The notes under the pieces: generated by a model | The model's database searches: none | Seen by the model: the letters and a program-made list of their open reading frames with translations, nothing else | What the model was told of the DNA's origin: nothing | NCBI RefSeq assembly: GCF_001552135.1 | Contig: NZ_BCQP01000074.1 | Coordinates: 1 to 59,381 of the forward strand | Direction: 5' to 3' | DNA: 59,381 nt | From: Actinomadura chibensis NBRC 106107 | Lineage (GTDB): Bacteria; Actinomycetota; Actinomycetes; Streptosporangiales; Streptosporangiaceae | Part shown: positions 16,728 to 25,137 of the stretch, one piece after another | Position numbering within the stretch: the first letter of the stretch is position 1 | Layout: every line of letters begins with the position of its first letter | Made by a program: the position numbers and the translations under genes

Positions 16728-18022
16728 GCCGGCGGCTGACGATGAACCTGGCGGTCTTCGCCGGGCTCGCCGTGCTGATGGCGGTGTGGGCGTTCAGCAA
16801 CGTCATCCGGTTCGACTTCATCGACCGGCCGTACCACATCACGGTGGAGTTCGAGTCGTCGCCGGGCCTGCACCCGAACTTCGAGGTCGACTACCTCGGC
16901 CTGCGGGTCGGCAAGATCGACTCGGTGCGGCTGGCGAAGGACCGGGTCGTCGTCCGGCTGGACATCGACCGGGGCGTCAAGATCCCGCAGGGCGTGCGGG
17001 CGGCGGCGGCCCGCAAGTCGGCGGTCGGCGAGCCGGTGGTCGAGCTGACCCCGGGCCCCGGCAGGGCCGGGGCGCCGCCGATGCGGCCCGGCACGGTGAT
17101 CCCGATGTCGCAGACCAAGGTCCCGCCCAAGTACGGCGACCTGTTCGGCGCGGTCATCGACACGCTCAAGGCCGTCAACCCCGACGACGCGAAGGTGCTC
17201 ACGCACGAGCTGGCCGAGGGCTGGTCCGGACGCGAGGACTCGCTCCGCCAGATCATCAACGGCGGCGACGACCTCACCAAGACGTTCGCGGAGAACACCG
17301 AGCTGCTCGACGGCCTCACCAAGGACCTCGGCCGCGTCACCCGGGTCCTGAACCAGAACCGCGGGTCGCTCGGCGCGGGCGTCGACAACCTCGCCGCGCT
17401 GATCCAGGCGCTCAGCCAGGTGCGCGGCCAGATCGCCGAGCTGCGCGACCGCGGGCCCGGGCTGCTCGACACCGTCAACGACCTGCTGGACAGGACCGGG
17501 CCCGACTTCGGCTGCGCCGTGGACGCGCTCGGCACGTGGGGCGTCTCCCGCTACAACCCCGGCTACCTGAACGACCTGAGCGACACCCTCAGGTACGCGC
17601 CTCAGCTGAAGGTCGTCCTGGACAACGTGATCGGGGTCGACCAGGGCAAGCCCGTCCTGAACGTCGTCTTTCAGGTCACGCTGAAGAAGCTCGCGACCGT
17701 CGAGTACAAGTACCCGCTGGCGCAGCCGCGGGTGAACCAGGTGCCGACCTGCCCCGGCGGGCGGACGCCCGCCGTGACCAAGCAGAAGCCCTACAGGGCG
17801 AAGGATCCGGGTAAGACGATCCCCACTCACGATCCGTCGCTCGACCAGAAGAACCTGCAGGCCAGGAAGGCCGCGAACAACGGCGGCGACTCTTCCGGCG
17901 GACCGCCGGCGTGGCTGGTGTACGTCCCCCCGGTCATCGCCCTGCTGGTGCTGATCAGGGTCATGATGGGCTCGGTGCCCGTGGTGTCCCGCCTTGCCCG
18001 CCTGCGTCGGCGCAAGGACTGA
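16724..18022 (+). CDS. mceF: Mce-family protein (MceF position) with C-terminal membrane helix
   Basis: The 432-residue protein starts by ATGA overlap with mceE. It has an N-terminal anchor (LAVFAGLAVLMAVWAFSNVI), the MCE domain (YHITVEFESSPGLHPNFEVD, YLGLRVGKIDSV, KSAVGEPVVELTPG), the helical region, a Cys pair (FGCAVDALG, VPTCPGG), then a second hydrophobic helix near the C-terminus (PAWLVYVPPVIALLVLIRVM) followed by a basic tail (RLRRRKD). The C-terminal helix would return the chain to the membrane, which is unusual for core Mce subunits though known for some F-type members. Confidence 0.9.
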   Translation: MSRRLTMNLAVFAGLAVLMAVWAFSNVIRFDFIDRPYHITVEFESSPGLHPNFEVDYLGLRVGKIDSVRLAKDRVVVRLDIDRGVKIPQGVRAAAARKSAVGEPVVELTPGPGRAGAPPMRPGTVIPMSQTKVPPKYGDLFGAVIDTLKAVNPDDAKVLTHELAEGWSGREDSLRQIINGGDDLTKTFAENTELLDGLTKDLGRVTRVLNQNRGSLGAGVDNLAALIQALSQVRGQIAELRDRGPGLLDTVNDLLDRTGPDFGCAVDALGTWGVSRYNPGYLNDLSDTLRYAPQLKVVLDNVIGVDQGKPVLNVVFQVTLKKLATVEYKYPLAQPRVNQVPTCPGGRTPAVTKQKPYRAKDPGKTIPTHDPSLDQKNLQARKAANNGGDSSGGPPAWLVYVPPVIALLVLIRVMMGSVPVVSRLARLRRRKD

Positions 18023-18046
18023 CCCCAACCGCGAGGAGTACCCGAA

Positions 18047-19063
18047 GTGACAGCCAAGACCACCAAGGACGAGGCCGTCCAGGACGAGGCGGTCCCGGTC
18101 GAGGCGGACGCGGCCGAGGCGGACGCGGTCGAGGCGGACGCGGCGACCGAGGCGGCGGAGGCGTCGGCCGAGGAGGCGGCGGCCGTCGTGCGGAAGGCGC
18201 GTCCGGCGGCCAAGCGGAAGCGCCGGGTCCGGGTCATCGAGGTCATCGACGACGAGGACCTGGACGACGTCCTGGAGGCGCTCGACGCCGAGGACGAGGC
18301 CGAGGAGGCGGAGGAGGAGGTCGCGCCCCGTCCCGCCAAGCCGAAGCCGAAACCGAAGCCGAAGCCGGTCGCGAAGGCGAAGCCGCCGAAGCCCCGCCCG
18401 CCCGTCGAGGCCGTGGAGGCGGAGGACGAGGAGCCACCGGCCGGGCCGCGCGCCGCGGGGCAGACGGTGTTCGGGATGGGCGCGCCCCAGGCGGTCGTGG
18501 TGGTCGTCCTGGTCGCGCTGCTGGCGAGCCTCGCGCTCTGGCAGTGGCGCAGCGCGAGTTCCCAGTCGTCCAAGCAGGACGAGCGCGAGGCGGTGAGCAA
18601 GGTCGTGTCCGCCTACGGGGACATCGTCTACAACTACAACGCCGGTAACTACCAGGCGCAGTCGGCGAAGGTGCAGAAGTTCCTCGCGGGCGACCTGCTG
18701 GAGGAGTACAAGAAGAACGTGGTGCCCTCCGTGGCCAGCGCGTTCCAGGCCAATCCGCAGATGCTCCTCACCACGAAGACCGACCAGGTGTTCGTGGGCG
18801 GCGTCGACGGCCGGTTCGCCACGGCGGTGCTCATGCTGGACCTCACGTTGAAGAACAAGAGCAGCACGGTCGACGAGCCCGCGACGCTGCTGCGGCTCTC
18901 GCTGGGCAAGATCGACGGCCAGTGGAAGATCACCCAGCAGTACCCGTCCGGCGTCAACGACCAGAACAGGAACCGGCAGCAGGGCGGGCTGCCCTCGGTT
19001 CCGGGCGGGGCCGGGACGTCGCCGTCGCCGAAGGCGGAGAAGAGCGGCAAGCCTAAGGACTGA
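18047..19063 (+). CDS. Mce-associated membrane protein
   Basis: The 338-residue protein starts at a GTG with GAGGAG upstream. An Ala/Glu/Asp-rich then Lys/Pro-rich cytoplasmic N-terminus (about 145 residues, with KPKPKPKPKP) precedes one membrane helix (about residues 149-167, VVVVVLVALLASLALWQW). The extracytoplasmic domain has the Mas signature (AVSKVVSAYGDIVYNYNAGNY, LTTKTDQVFVGGVDGRFATAV, DGQWKITQQYP), an NTF2/VirB8-like fold in related proteins. It is the last gene of the operon, followed directly by a strong hairpin. It probably assists or stabilises the Mce complex. Confidence 0.88.
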   Translation: MTAKTTKDEAVQDEAVPVEADAAEADAVEADAATEAAEASAEEAAAVVRKARPAAKRKRRVRVIEVIDDEDLDDVLEALDAEDEAEEAEEEVAPRPAKPKPKPKPKPVAKAKPPKPRPPVEAVEAEDEEPPAGPRAAGQTVFGMGAPQAVVVVVLVALLASLALWQWRSASSQSSKQDEREAVSKVVSAYGDIVYNYNAGNYQAQSAKVQKFLAGDLLEEYKKNVVPSVASAFQANPQMLLTTKTDQVFVGGVDGRFATAVLMLDLTLKNKSSTVDEPATLLRLSLGKIDGQWKITQQYPSGVNDQNRNRQQGGLPSVPGGAGTSPSPKAEKSGKPKD

Positions 19064-19075
19064 CGGCGAACCGGA

Positions 19076-19114
19076 CGCGACCACCCCGGGCGGAAGCCGC
19101 ACGGGGTGGTCGCG
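19076..19114 (+). terminator. Terminator of the mce operon
   Basis: A perfect 13-bp stem (CGCGACCACCCCG with CGGGGTGGTCGCG) and 13-nt loop begins 12 bp after the last mce-operon stop codon. The right arm is followed by CGTTAT, not a long U-tract. Position and stem strength support intrinsic termination. Confidence 0.75.
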
Positions 19115-19156
19115 CGTTATGCGGACGACCGGAACGCACGACGAAGGCGGGGCATC

Positions 19157-19654
19157 ATGTCGACCGTGACGGAGCGGCAGGAAGGGCGGGGCGCGGTCGT
19201 CCCCGACCCGCTGGTGCACGAGTTCGGCGCGCTGCTCAGCGCGGCGTCGGCGCTGGAGCGGATCGCGGGCCGCGAGCTGGAGCGCCGCTGCGGCATCCGG
19301 CACGCCGTGTTCGAGGTGCTGCTGAAGCTGTCCCGGCCGGGGGAGGGGCCGCTGACGATGGGCGACCTCGCCGCCGACCTGATCCTGACCAGCGGCGGCA
19401 TGACCCGGATCGTCGACCGGATGGAGGACGCCGGGTTCGTCCGCCGGACGCAGGCGGCGGGCGACCGCCGCCGCCAGCTCGTGGAGCTGACCGCCGCCGG
19501 GCGCGCGAAGCTGGACGAGGCGCTGCGCGTCCACGCCGAGACGCTGCGGGAGCACTTCGCCGGGCCGCTTCCGGACGAGCAGCGCCGCGTCCTGGTGGAC
19601 GCCCTGCGCACCCTCCGCGCGACGGCCCGCGCGGAGCTCGGCGCGCTGCACTGA
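19157..19654 (+). CDS. MarR-family transcriptional regulator
   Basis: From ATG 19157 the protein is 165 residues, the normal MarR length. The winged HTH is visible: LTMGDLAADLILTSGGMTRIVDRMEDAGFVRRT and the wing GDRRRQLVELTAAGRAKLDEA (each noted in part). An in-frame ATG at 19106 is inside the 3' part of the mce terminator and is unlikely. It is transcribed in the same direction as the mce operon but after its terminator, so it is probably an independent unit. The ligand and targets are unknown. Confidence 0.84.
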   Translation: MSTVTERQEGRGAVVPDPLVHEFGALLSAASALERIAGRELERRCGIRHAVFEVLLKLSRPGEGPLTMGDLAADLILTSGGMTRIVDRMEDAGFVRRTQAAGDRRRQLVELTAAGRAKLDEALRVHAETLREHFAGPLPDEQRRVLVDALRTLRATARAELGALH

Positions 19655-19701
19655 CCGCTCCCGCCCCGCCCCGGGGCTTGTTCGACCTGCCTGTTTGATG
19701 G

Positions 19702-19730
19702 TTAGGTATGCCTAAGTTAGGTAACCCTAA
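19702..19730 (+). promoter_or_regulatory. Iron-box-like DtxR/IdeR/DmdR operator
   Basis: Two tandem dyads TTAGG-N4-CCTAA lie at 19702-19715 and 19717-19730 within a 29-bp stretch. The right 19 bp (ending CCCTAA) match about 14 of 19 positions of the DtxR/IdeR box consensus TTAGGTTAGGCTAACCTAA. The site ends 23 bp before the GTG of the next gene, so an iron-loaded DtxR-family repressor could block its promoter. Confidence 0.65.
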
Positions 19731-19752
19731 CTCCATGACCGGAGGAGGCACG

Positions 19753-20574
19753 GTGGCGGGAGCGGAGACCACGCGGACCGGAGCGGGGACCGGGCGGGCG
19801 ACCGGGCGGGGGCCGACGGCGGCGGAGCGCGCCCGCACCCTCGCCTACGGGATGGCGGACGGCGCCCTCACCGTGCCCGGCGTCCCCCAGGCGCCCGTCC
19901 CCGCGCACACCACCGACCGGGGCGGGCGGCCGCTGCTGCTGTTCCGGTCGGCGTCGCCGGTCCGCGCCGCGCTCGCCGCCGCGCCCGCCGGGACGCCCGG
20001 CCCGCCCGCCGTGCTGCGGGTCTGCGACGTCGCGCCGGTCGCGCTCGCCGACCGGATCCGCGGCCGGGCGTGGCTGCGCGGCCGCCTGACCGAGGTCCCG
20101 GACGCCGAGCTGCGTCCCGCCGTGCTCCGCCTCGCGCACGCGCACCCGCGTCCCGAACTGCTCGACCTCGCCGCCGTCCGGGACGCCCCGCGCGGGGGCG
20201 AGCGGGAGTGGACGATCCTCGCCCTCGACGTCGAGCGGGTCGAGATCGAGGACGCCTGGGGCGCCGCCGCCCTCGGACCGGAGGAGTACGCGGACGCCGC
20301 CCCCGACCCGTTCGTCGCCGTCGAAGCCGGCATCCTCACCCATCTCGACAAGTGCCACCGCGACGAGCTGACGCGGCTCCTGCCGGACGCGGCGCCGTCC
20401 GGGCCCGTCCGGCCGCTCGGCCTCGACCGGCACGGGCTGTGGCTGCGCCGCTCCGCACCGCCGCCGAGCGGGCCGCCGCCGTTCGACCTCCGGGTGCCGT
20501 TCCCCGAGCCGGTCAGTGATCTCCACGGCCTGCGGCGCGTCTACCGACGCCTGTTCGCGCGGGCCACCCCGTAG
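19753..20574 (+). CDS. HugZ-like / DUF2470-type protein, probably heme- or iron-linked
   Basis: The GTG at 19753 follows GGAGGAGG, giving 273 residues; an ATG at 19708 lies inside the iron box and is rejected. The N-terminal half looks like an FMN-binding split-barrel-type domain (GRPLLLFRSASPVRAAL, VCDVAPVALADRIRGRAWLRG), and the C-terminal part has the DUF2470-like AVEAGILTHLDKCHRDELTRLL followed by GLDRHGLWLR. Such proteins occur as HugZ-type heme-utilisation oxygenases and as iron-regulated helpers. The upstream iron box fits. I cannot tell whether it degrades heme or only binds it. Confidence 0.68.
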   Translation: MAGAETTRTGAGTGRATGRGPTAAERARTLAYGMADGALTVPGVPQAPVPAHTTDRGGRPLLLFRSASPVRAALAAAPAGTPGPPAVLRVCDVAPVALADRIRGRAWLRGRLTEVPDAELRPAVLRLAHAHPRPELLDLAAVRDAPRGGEREWTILALDVERVEIEDAWGAAALGPEEYADAAPDPFVAVEAGILTHLDKCHRDELTRLLPDAAPSGPVRPLGLDRHGLWLRRSAPPPSGPPPFDLRVPFPEPVSDLHGLRRVYRRLFARATP

Positions 20575-20955
20575 CGAACCCGTACCACGTACGTACCCGG
20601 CCCGCACCGGCGCGCCCGACATGGCGGTGATCTCCCGGATGGTGCGCGGGGGGTCCGGAGCGGGATGCTCTTCTCACCGGCCGAGGGACATCGACCGTCC
20701 CCCGACCGGAACGACCCGATCGCCGGCTCGCCCTCGCGGGGTGGGTGAGCCGGCGACGGGAACCGTACCGGGCGGCGGGGGCGCCGGTGCGCCCCCGGCC
20801 GGGCCTTCGGCCCCGGTGGGGGCTCCGATGGGGGTCGGGGGACCCCAGCGGGACGAGCGGGTGGTCCGGCGCCGCGAGAACGACGGGGGCGCGGCCCGGG
20901 CCACTGCTCGTGATTGGCCGTTTCCGGCGTCGGAGCCGGGACGCAGGCTGGGGAC
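20575..20955 (+). other. Structured GC-rich leader upstream of the trans-sulfuration gene
   Basis: No gene is supported in this 381-bp gap. It holds a run of hairpins: CGCCGGCTC / GAGCCGGCG around 20722-20754, GGGGGCGC-CGGT-GCGCCCCC around 20777-20796, and a GGGCC-TTC-GGCCC stem near 20801-20813. Upstream, CTCTTCTCA (about 20668) and GAGGGAC (about 20683) recall the 5' part of the SAM-I riboswitch core, but the near-invariant GGCAACC is missing. A long regulatory 5' leader is likely; its class is unproven. Confidence 0.35.
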
Positions 20956-22152
20956 ATGACCGGACACCATCCGCAGACCCGAGCCGTCCACCCGCCGGTG
21001 CTCCAGCCCGCGGGGAGCCGTCCGCTCGGCGTGCCGATCTACCAGGGCCACCTTTTCGCGTTCGACGCCGCCGACGACCTCGCCGCCGCCTTCCACGGCC
21101 CGGACGAGGCGTACATGTACGCGCGGATGAGCAACCCGACCGTCCGCTCCCTCGAACACGCCCTCGCCGAACTGGAGGGCGGGCGGGGCGCGCTCGCCAC
21201 CGGGTCGGGCATGGGGGCCGTCAACGCCGTCCTGATGGGGCTGCTGCGCGGCGGCGACCACGTCATCGCGCAGACGGCCCTCTACGGAGGGACGTTCGCG
21301 CTGCTCCAGGACCTCGCCGAGCGGTGGGGCGTCGATGTCACGTTCGTGCCGGGCGACGACCCGGACGAGGTGCGCGACGCGCTCCGTCCCGAGACCCGCC
21401 TCCTCTACCTGGAGACGGTCGCGAACCCCACCACGCACGTGACGGACCTGCCCGCGTTCACCGCCGCCGTCCAGGGGACGGACGTGCTGACCGTCGTCGA
21501 CAACACCTTCGCCCCCCTCCTGTGCAGGCCGATAGAGCACGGCGTCGACATCGTCATCCACTCAACGACGAAGTACCTGAGCGGGCACGGCGACGTCATC
21601 GGCGGCGCCGCCGTTTTCGCCGACTCCGACGTCCACCACCGCGTGTGGCACCACGCCGTCGAACTCGGGTCCGTCGCCGACCCGTTCGCGGCGTGGCTGA
21701 CCGTCCGGGGGCTCGCGACGCTGCCGCTGCGCGTGGCGAGGCAGAGCGAGTCCGCGCTCGACCTGGCGCGCCGCCTCGCGACGCACCCGGCCGTCGCGCG
21801 CGTCCACTACCCGGGGCTCGCCGACCACCCGCAGCACGACGCGGCGCGGCGGCTGCTGCCGGACGGCCGCGGCGGCGTCCTCGCCTTCGAGCTGACCGGC
21901 GGGCGGGCGGCCGGACGCGCGTTCTCCGACGCCGTCCGGCTCATCTCGCTCGGCCCGTCGCTCGGCGACGTGGCGTCGCTCGTGATGCACCCGGCGAGCA
22001 CGTCCCACCGGCAGATGGACGCCGCGTCCCTCGCCGCCGCCGGGATCGGCGAGGGAACCGTGCGGCTGTCGGTCGGCCTCGAGCACCCCGACGACCTCTG
22101 GGCCGACGTCGAGCAGGCCCTCGCCAAGGTCGGCCGGGGCGGGACCGGCTAG
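20956..22152 (+). CDS. PLP-dependent trans-sulfuration enzyme (Cys/Met metabolism)
   Basis: The 398-residue protein belongs to the cystathionine gamma-synthase/lyase and methionine gamma-lyase family. The PLP-binding Lys is K206 (IHSTTKYLSGHGD), Asp182 is in VDNTF, and YARMSNPT (about 55-62) supplies the Tyr/Arg that reach the PLP phosphate of a neighbouring subunit; GSGMGA at 83-88 also holds the phosphate. The ATG 20956 gives a family-typical N-terminus and length. Which sulfur reaction it performs cannot be decided by eye. It sits behind a long structured leader and overlaps the convergent AAA gene by 4 bp. Confidence 0.87.
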   Translation: MTGHHPQTRAVHPPVLQPAGSRPLGVPIYQGHLFAFDAADDLAAAFHGPDEAYMYARMSNPTVRSLEHALAELEGGRGALATGSGMGAVNAVLMGLLRGGDHVIAQTALYGGTFALLQDLAERWGVDVTFVPGDDPDEVRDALRPETRLLYLETVANPTTHVTDLPAFTAAVQGTDVLTVVDNTFAPLLCRPIEHGVDIVIHSTTKYLSGHGDVIGGAAVFADSDVHHRVWHHAVELGSVADPFAAWLTVRGLATLPLRVARQSESALDLARRLATHPAVARVHYPGLADHPQHDAARRLLPDGRGGVLAFELTGGRAAGRAFSDAVRLISLGPSLGDVASLVMHPASTSHRQMDAASLAAAGIGEGTVRLSVGLEHPDDLWADVEQALAKVGRGGTG

Positions 22153-23318
22153 AGGTAGAAGCCGGTCGCGGTGGCGGGCGCGTCCCGGTTCTCCGGGCGC
22201 CGCTCGCCCTTGCGGAGCGCCGCCAGCTCGGCGAGCGTCGCGCCGTCCGCGGACACCTCGGCGGGGTCGGCGTCCGTGCCGTCCAGCCAGGCCACGGACT
22301 CGGCCCGGGTGAGCCGTCCCACCTCGATCTGCGCGAGGCAGCGGCCCGGCCGGACGACCGCCGGGTGCAGCATCGCGAGATCCTCGTTGGTGGTGATCGC
22401 GACGAGGACGTCCCGGCCCTGCCCGAGCATCCCGTCGGTGAGGTTCAGCAGCCGCGACAGGCCCTGGCCCGTCGACTGCTTCGCCTCGCCGCGGATCAGC
22501 TCGTCGCAGTCCTCCAGGACGAGCAGCCGCCAGCGCCGGTTCTCGTCCTCGTCGTCGCCGTCGCCGACCGCGACCTCCATCAGGTAGCTGGGCGTGCCGA
22601 ACAGCGCCTCCGGGTCGAGGACGCAGTCGGACTGGCACCAGTCCTTCCAGGCGCGGGCGAGGGCGCGCAGCGCCGTCGTCTTGCCGGTGCCGGGCGGGCC
22701 GTGCAGGAGCAGCAGCCGTCCGGACACGTCCTCGCGGGTGAGCGCCATGACCTCGTCGAGCGCCTCGGCCACCCGCGCGGTGTAGTTGGGCCGGATGTCC
22801 GCCCACGAGTCGGCGGTGATCGCGCGCTCGTTGCGGACGGGCCCGTGCGTCCCCATGTGCCAGAAGCCCATCTCGACGCTGGACTCGTCCACCTTCGGCG
22901 GCTCGGTCGCGTCCTTGACGGACGCGTCGAAGACCTCCTGCGCCAGCTCGTCGCTCACCGCGGACACGGCGACGTACGCGACGCCGCTCTTCCACCGGTT
23001 CGTCAGCAGCGTCCAGCCGTCGCCCTCGGCGAGCACCGACTCCTTGCCCTTCTCGTGCGCGACCCGCACGAGCCGCGCGTCGCCGGGACGCAGCGGCGCG
23101 TCCGCCCGGACGTTCTCCAGCCGCGTCGACCGCGACCACGGCTGCTCCCCGGACGCGAACGGGCGCAGCGACAGGACGTCCATGACGTCGGCGGGCGAGT
23201 TGTTGTCGCTCAGGTTGAAGACCACGGGCAGCGTCGACTCGGCACCCGGGTCCGTGACGTTCTCCCTGGGCTCGACGAGATGAAGGACTTCGCGCGACCT
23301 CTCCTGCGACGTGGTCAT
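22149..23318 (-). CDS. AAA-family ATPase with N-terminal DUF5925-like domain
   Basis: The 389-residue protein has a roughly 180-residue N-terminal domain (resembling DUF5925, from memory) and a C-terminal AAA domain: Walker A GPPGTGKTT at 207-215, Walker B LLVLEDCDE, sensor 1 VAITTNE, and the arginine-finger region HPAVVRPGRC. The AAA part is of the spastin/Cdc48-like classic type. It is a stand-alone gene; its stop overlaps that of the convergent PLP enzyme by 4 bp. The remodelling substrate is unknown. Confidence 0.82.
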   Translation of the reverse strand: MTTSQERSREVLHLVEPRENVTDPGAESTLPVVFNLSDNNSPADVMDVLSLRPFASGEQPWSRSTRLENVRADAPLRPGDARLVRVAHEKGKESVLAEGDGWTLLTNRWKSGVAYVAVSAVSDELAQEVFDASVKDATEPPKVDESSVEMGFWHMGTHGPVRNERAITADSWADIRPNYTARVAEALDEVMALTREDVSGRLLLLHGPPGTGKTTALRALARAWKDWCQSDCVLDPEALFGTPSYLMEVAVGDGDDEDENRRWRLLVLEDCDELIRGEAKQSTGQGLSRLLNLTDGMLGQGRDVLVAITTNEDLAMLHPAVVRPGRCLAQIEVGRLTRAESVAWLDGTDADPAEVSADGATLAELAALRKGERRPENRDAPATATGFYL

Positions 23319-23370
23319 GCCAAGAATGATCGAGGTCGGCGGTGGACAGCGTCCACCGATTTAGCGGCGG

Positions 23371-24132
23371 TCAGCCCTCGTCGCGGGCGGCGCGGCGGGC
23401 CTCGGCCTCCTCCAGGTCGAGCTTCTCCGCCTCCTCCGGCGTCGGGGCCGTGCCGCCGAGGTAGGCGGGCTGCCACCAGGTCTCGCCCGGTTTCGGGACG
23501 TCCGGGTACTCCCGCTGCGCCTTCTCCAGCAGCTCCGACATCGCGGCGTGCAGGTCGAGGGTGACCTGGTCGTAGTCGTCGCCGCGCTTCGGGTGCATGG
23601 GCTCGCCGACGAGGATCGTCACCGGCACGCCGCGCTGCAGCAGGCGGCGCTTGTGGCCCTTCGTCCAGAGCCGCTGCGGGCCCCAGACCGCGACCGGGAT
23701 CAGCGGCACCTTGCCCGCCACCGCCATCCGCACCGCGCCGCTCTTGATCTCCTTCACCGTGAACGAGCGGCTGATCGTCGCCTCCGCGAACACCCCGACG
23801 ATCTCGCCCGACTTCAGCGCCCGCAGCGACGCCGCGTAGGACGAGGCGCCCGCGTCGCGGTCGACGGGGATGTGCTTCATCCCCCGCATCAGCGGCCCGC
23901 CGATCCGGTTGTCGAAGATCTCCTTCTTGGCCATGAACCGCACCAGCCGCTTGGCCGGGTGCGCGGTGAGGCCCGCGAAGATGAAGTCGAGATAGCTGAC
24001 GTGGTTGCTGACGAGCACCGCGCCGCCGGTGCGGGGGATACGGTCGGCCCCCTCCAACCGGATCTTGATGTTCAGGACTTTGAACACGGCCTGAGCGGTC
24101 TTGATCACCGGCGGGTACACGATTTCGGGCAT
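23371..24132 (-). CDS. 1-acylglycerol-3-phosphate O-acyltransferase-like (PlsC family)
   Basis: From ATG 24132 the protein is 253 residues. The acyltransferase motif NHxxxxD is N43-H44-x4-D49 (NHVSYLD). Motif III reads FAEATISRS (residues 115-123), a variant of FPEGTRS common in actinobacteria, and motif IV is VPLIPVAVWG. It should acylate lysophospholipid at the membrane surface with acyl-CoA or acyl-ACP. The C-terminus is an acidic/Arg-rich helix. It is transcribed alone; with the WS/DGAT gene 2 kb away it fits glycerolipid synthesis. Confidence 0.87.
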   Translation of the reverse strand: MPEIVYPPVIKTAQAVFKVLNIKIRLEGADRIPRTGGAVLVSNHVSYLDFIFAGLTAHPAKRLVRFMAKKEIFDNRIGGPLMRGMKHIPVDRDAGASSYAASLRALKSGEIVGVFAEATISRSFTVKEIKSGAVRMAVAGKVPLIPVAVWGPQRLWTKGHKRRLLQRGVPVTILVGEPMHPKRGDDYDQVTLDLHAAMSELLEKAQREYPDVPKPGETWWQPAYLGGTAPTPEEAEKLDLEEAEARRAARDEG

Positions 24133-24282
24133 GTGAGCACCGTACTTGCTCCGTTCATGATCAGCGAGCGTCGGGCGGGCTTCGCGATGGATCGCACAAC
24201 GGGCCGGAAACCTGAGAAGGTAAGGGGGTGACGTGATCCGCTGACGGCCGAAAGGGCCCCCGAAGGGTGAAAGGGGATGAGC

Positions 24283-25137
24283 ATGGAACCGTTGGACGCG
24301 GCGGCGGACGTGCACGCGCTCATCCGCGACGTGCTTCCCGCCCTGGCGCCCAGCGCCTGGTTCGATTCCGGCACCTCCGAGGTCGTGCTCCCCGTCGGAC
24401 GCTCGGAGGCCCGCGCCTCCAGCTGGACGGTGCTGGAACGCTGCGCCCGGGCCCCCCGCTCGGCGTGGCCGCGGGTGGTGGACGAGTGGGTCCGCGAGGT
24501 CGGCGACCGCGCGTTCCTCGCCGTGGGGGAGATGGAGCTCTTCGGGGACGTCCGGGAGCTGCTGCGGCTGCGCATCGTGCCGAAGCTCGCGCCCCGCGAC
24601 CGGGAGGGGCTCGTCGTCGTCCCGGCGGGCGACCACTTCGACGCCATGGTCATGATCGAGCACCCGCGCTACGGCGGCCCCCTCACCAAGGCCCGCGCCG
24701 GGCTGCTCGGCCTGCACAAGCTCGGCTATGTGATGACGAACACGCACGACCGGGAGCTGGCCGACGTCGCCGTCCGCGACCAGCCGCTGCTGCCGGGACG
24801 CAACGTCCGCGTCGTCTCGAAGCCGGGCAGCCGCTACGTCTCGGCGCTGCTCAGCGAGGTCGACCAGTTCCTCCCGTGGCCGAACGAGCACGGCGCGCTG
24901 GTCGGCGTCCCCTGCCACAGCACGTTGCTCCTGTACCCCATCACCTCGACGGCCGTCCGCGAGGTGCTCCCCGTGTTCGCCGACGTCGTCCGCGAGATGC
25001 ACGCCGACGCCGACGACCCCTGCGCCCCCGGCGTCTACTGGAGCCACGGCGAACGCCGCCTGACCCCCCTCTCCGCGACCCCGGAGGCGTCCGGCGAGTT
25101 CGCCACCCTCCTCCACCGCCTCCCCGAAGAGCTCTAG
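24283..25137 (+). CDS. Conserved hypothetical protein
   Basis: The frame can start at ATG 24277 or 24283; AAAGGGG ends at 24276, giving proper spacing only for 24283 (284 residues). It is a soluble alpha/beta protein without clear motifs. Notable segments are FLAVGEMELFGDVRELLRLR, VVVPAGDHFDAMVMIEHPRYGGPLT and YVSALLSEVDQFLPWPNEHGALVG (parts). The pattern recalls DUF1444-like proteins but I cannot assign it. It is divergent from plsC and ends 4 bp into the convergent ung gene. Confidence 0.7.
   Translation: MEPLDAAADVHALIRDVLPALAPSAWFDSGTSEVVLPVGRSEARASSWTVLERCARAPRSAWPRVVDEWVREVGDRAFLAVGEMELFGDVRELLRLRIVPKLAPRDREGLVVVPAGDHFDAMVMIEHPRYGGPLTKARAGLLGLHKLGYVMTNTHDRELADVAVRDQPLLPGRNVRVVSKPGSRYVSALLSEVDQFLPWPNEHGALVGVPCHSTLLLYPITSTAVREVLPVFADVVREMHADADDPCAPGVYWSHGERRLTPLSATPEASGEFATLLHRLPEEL

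Noticed and set aside
16532..19651. A 1039-codon open frame on the minus strand across mceF and the Mas gene
   Set aside because: It is antisense to well-supported genes, Arg/Asp/Gly/His-rich with no domain, and is the expected shadow of high-GC third codon positions.
20745..23564. A 939-codon plus-strand frame spanning the trans-sulfuration and AAA genes
   Set aside because: It lies out of frame with one and antisense to the other, and its translation is Arg/Pro/Gly repetition.
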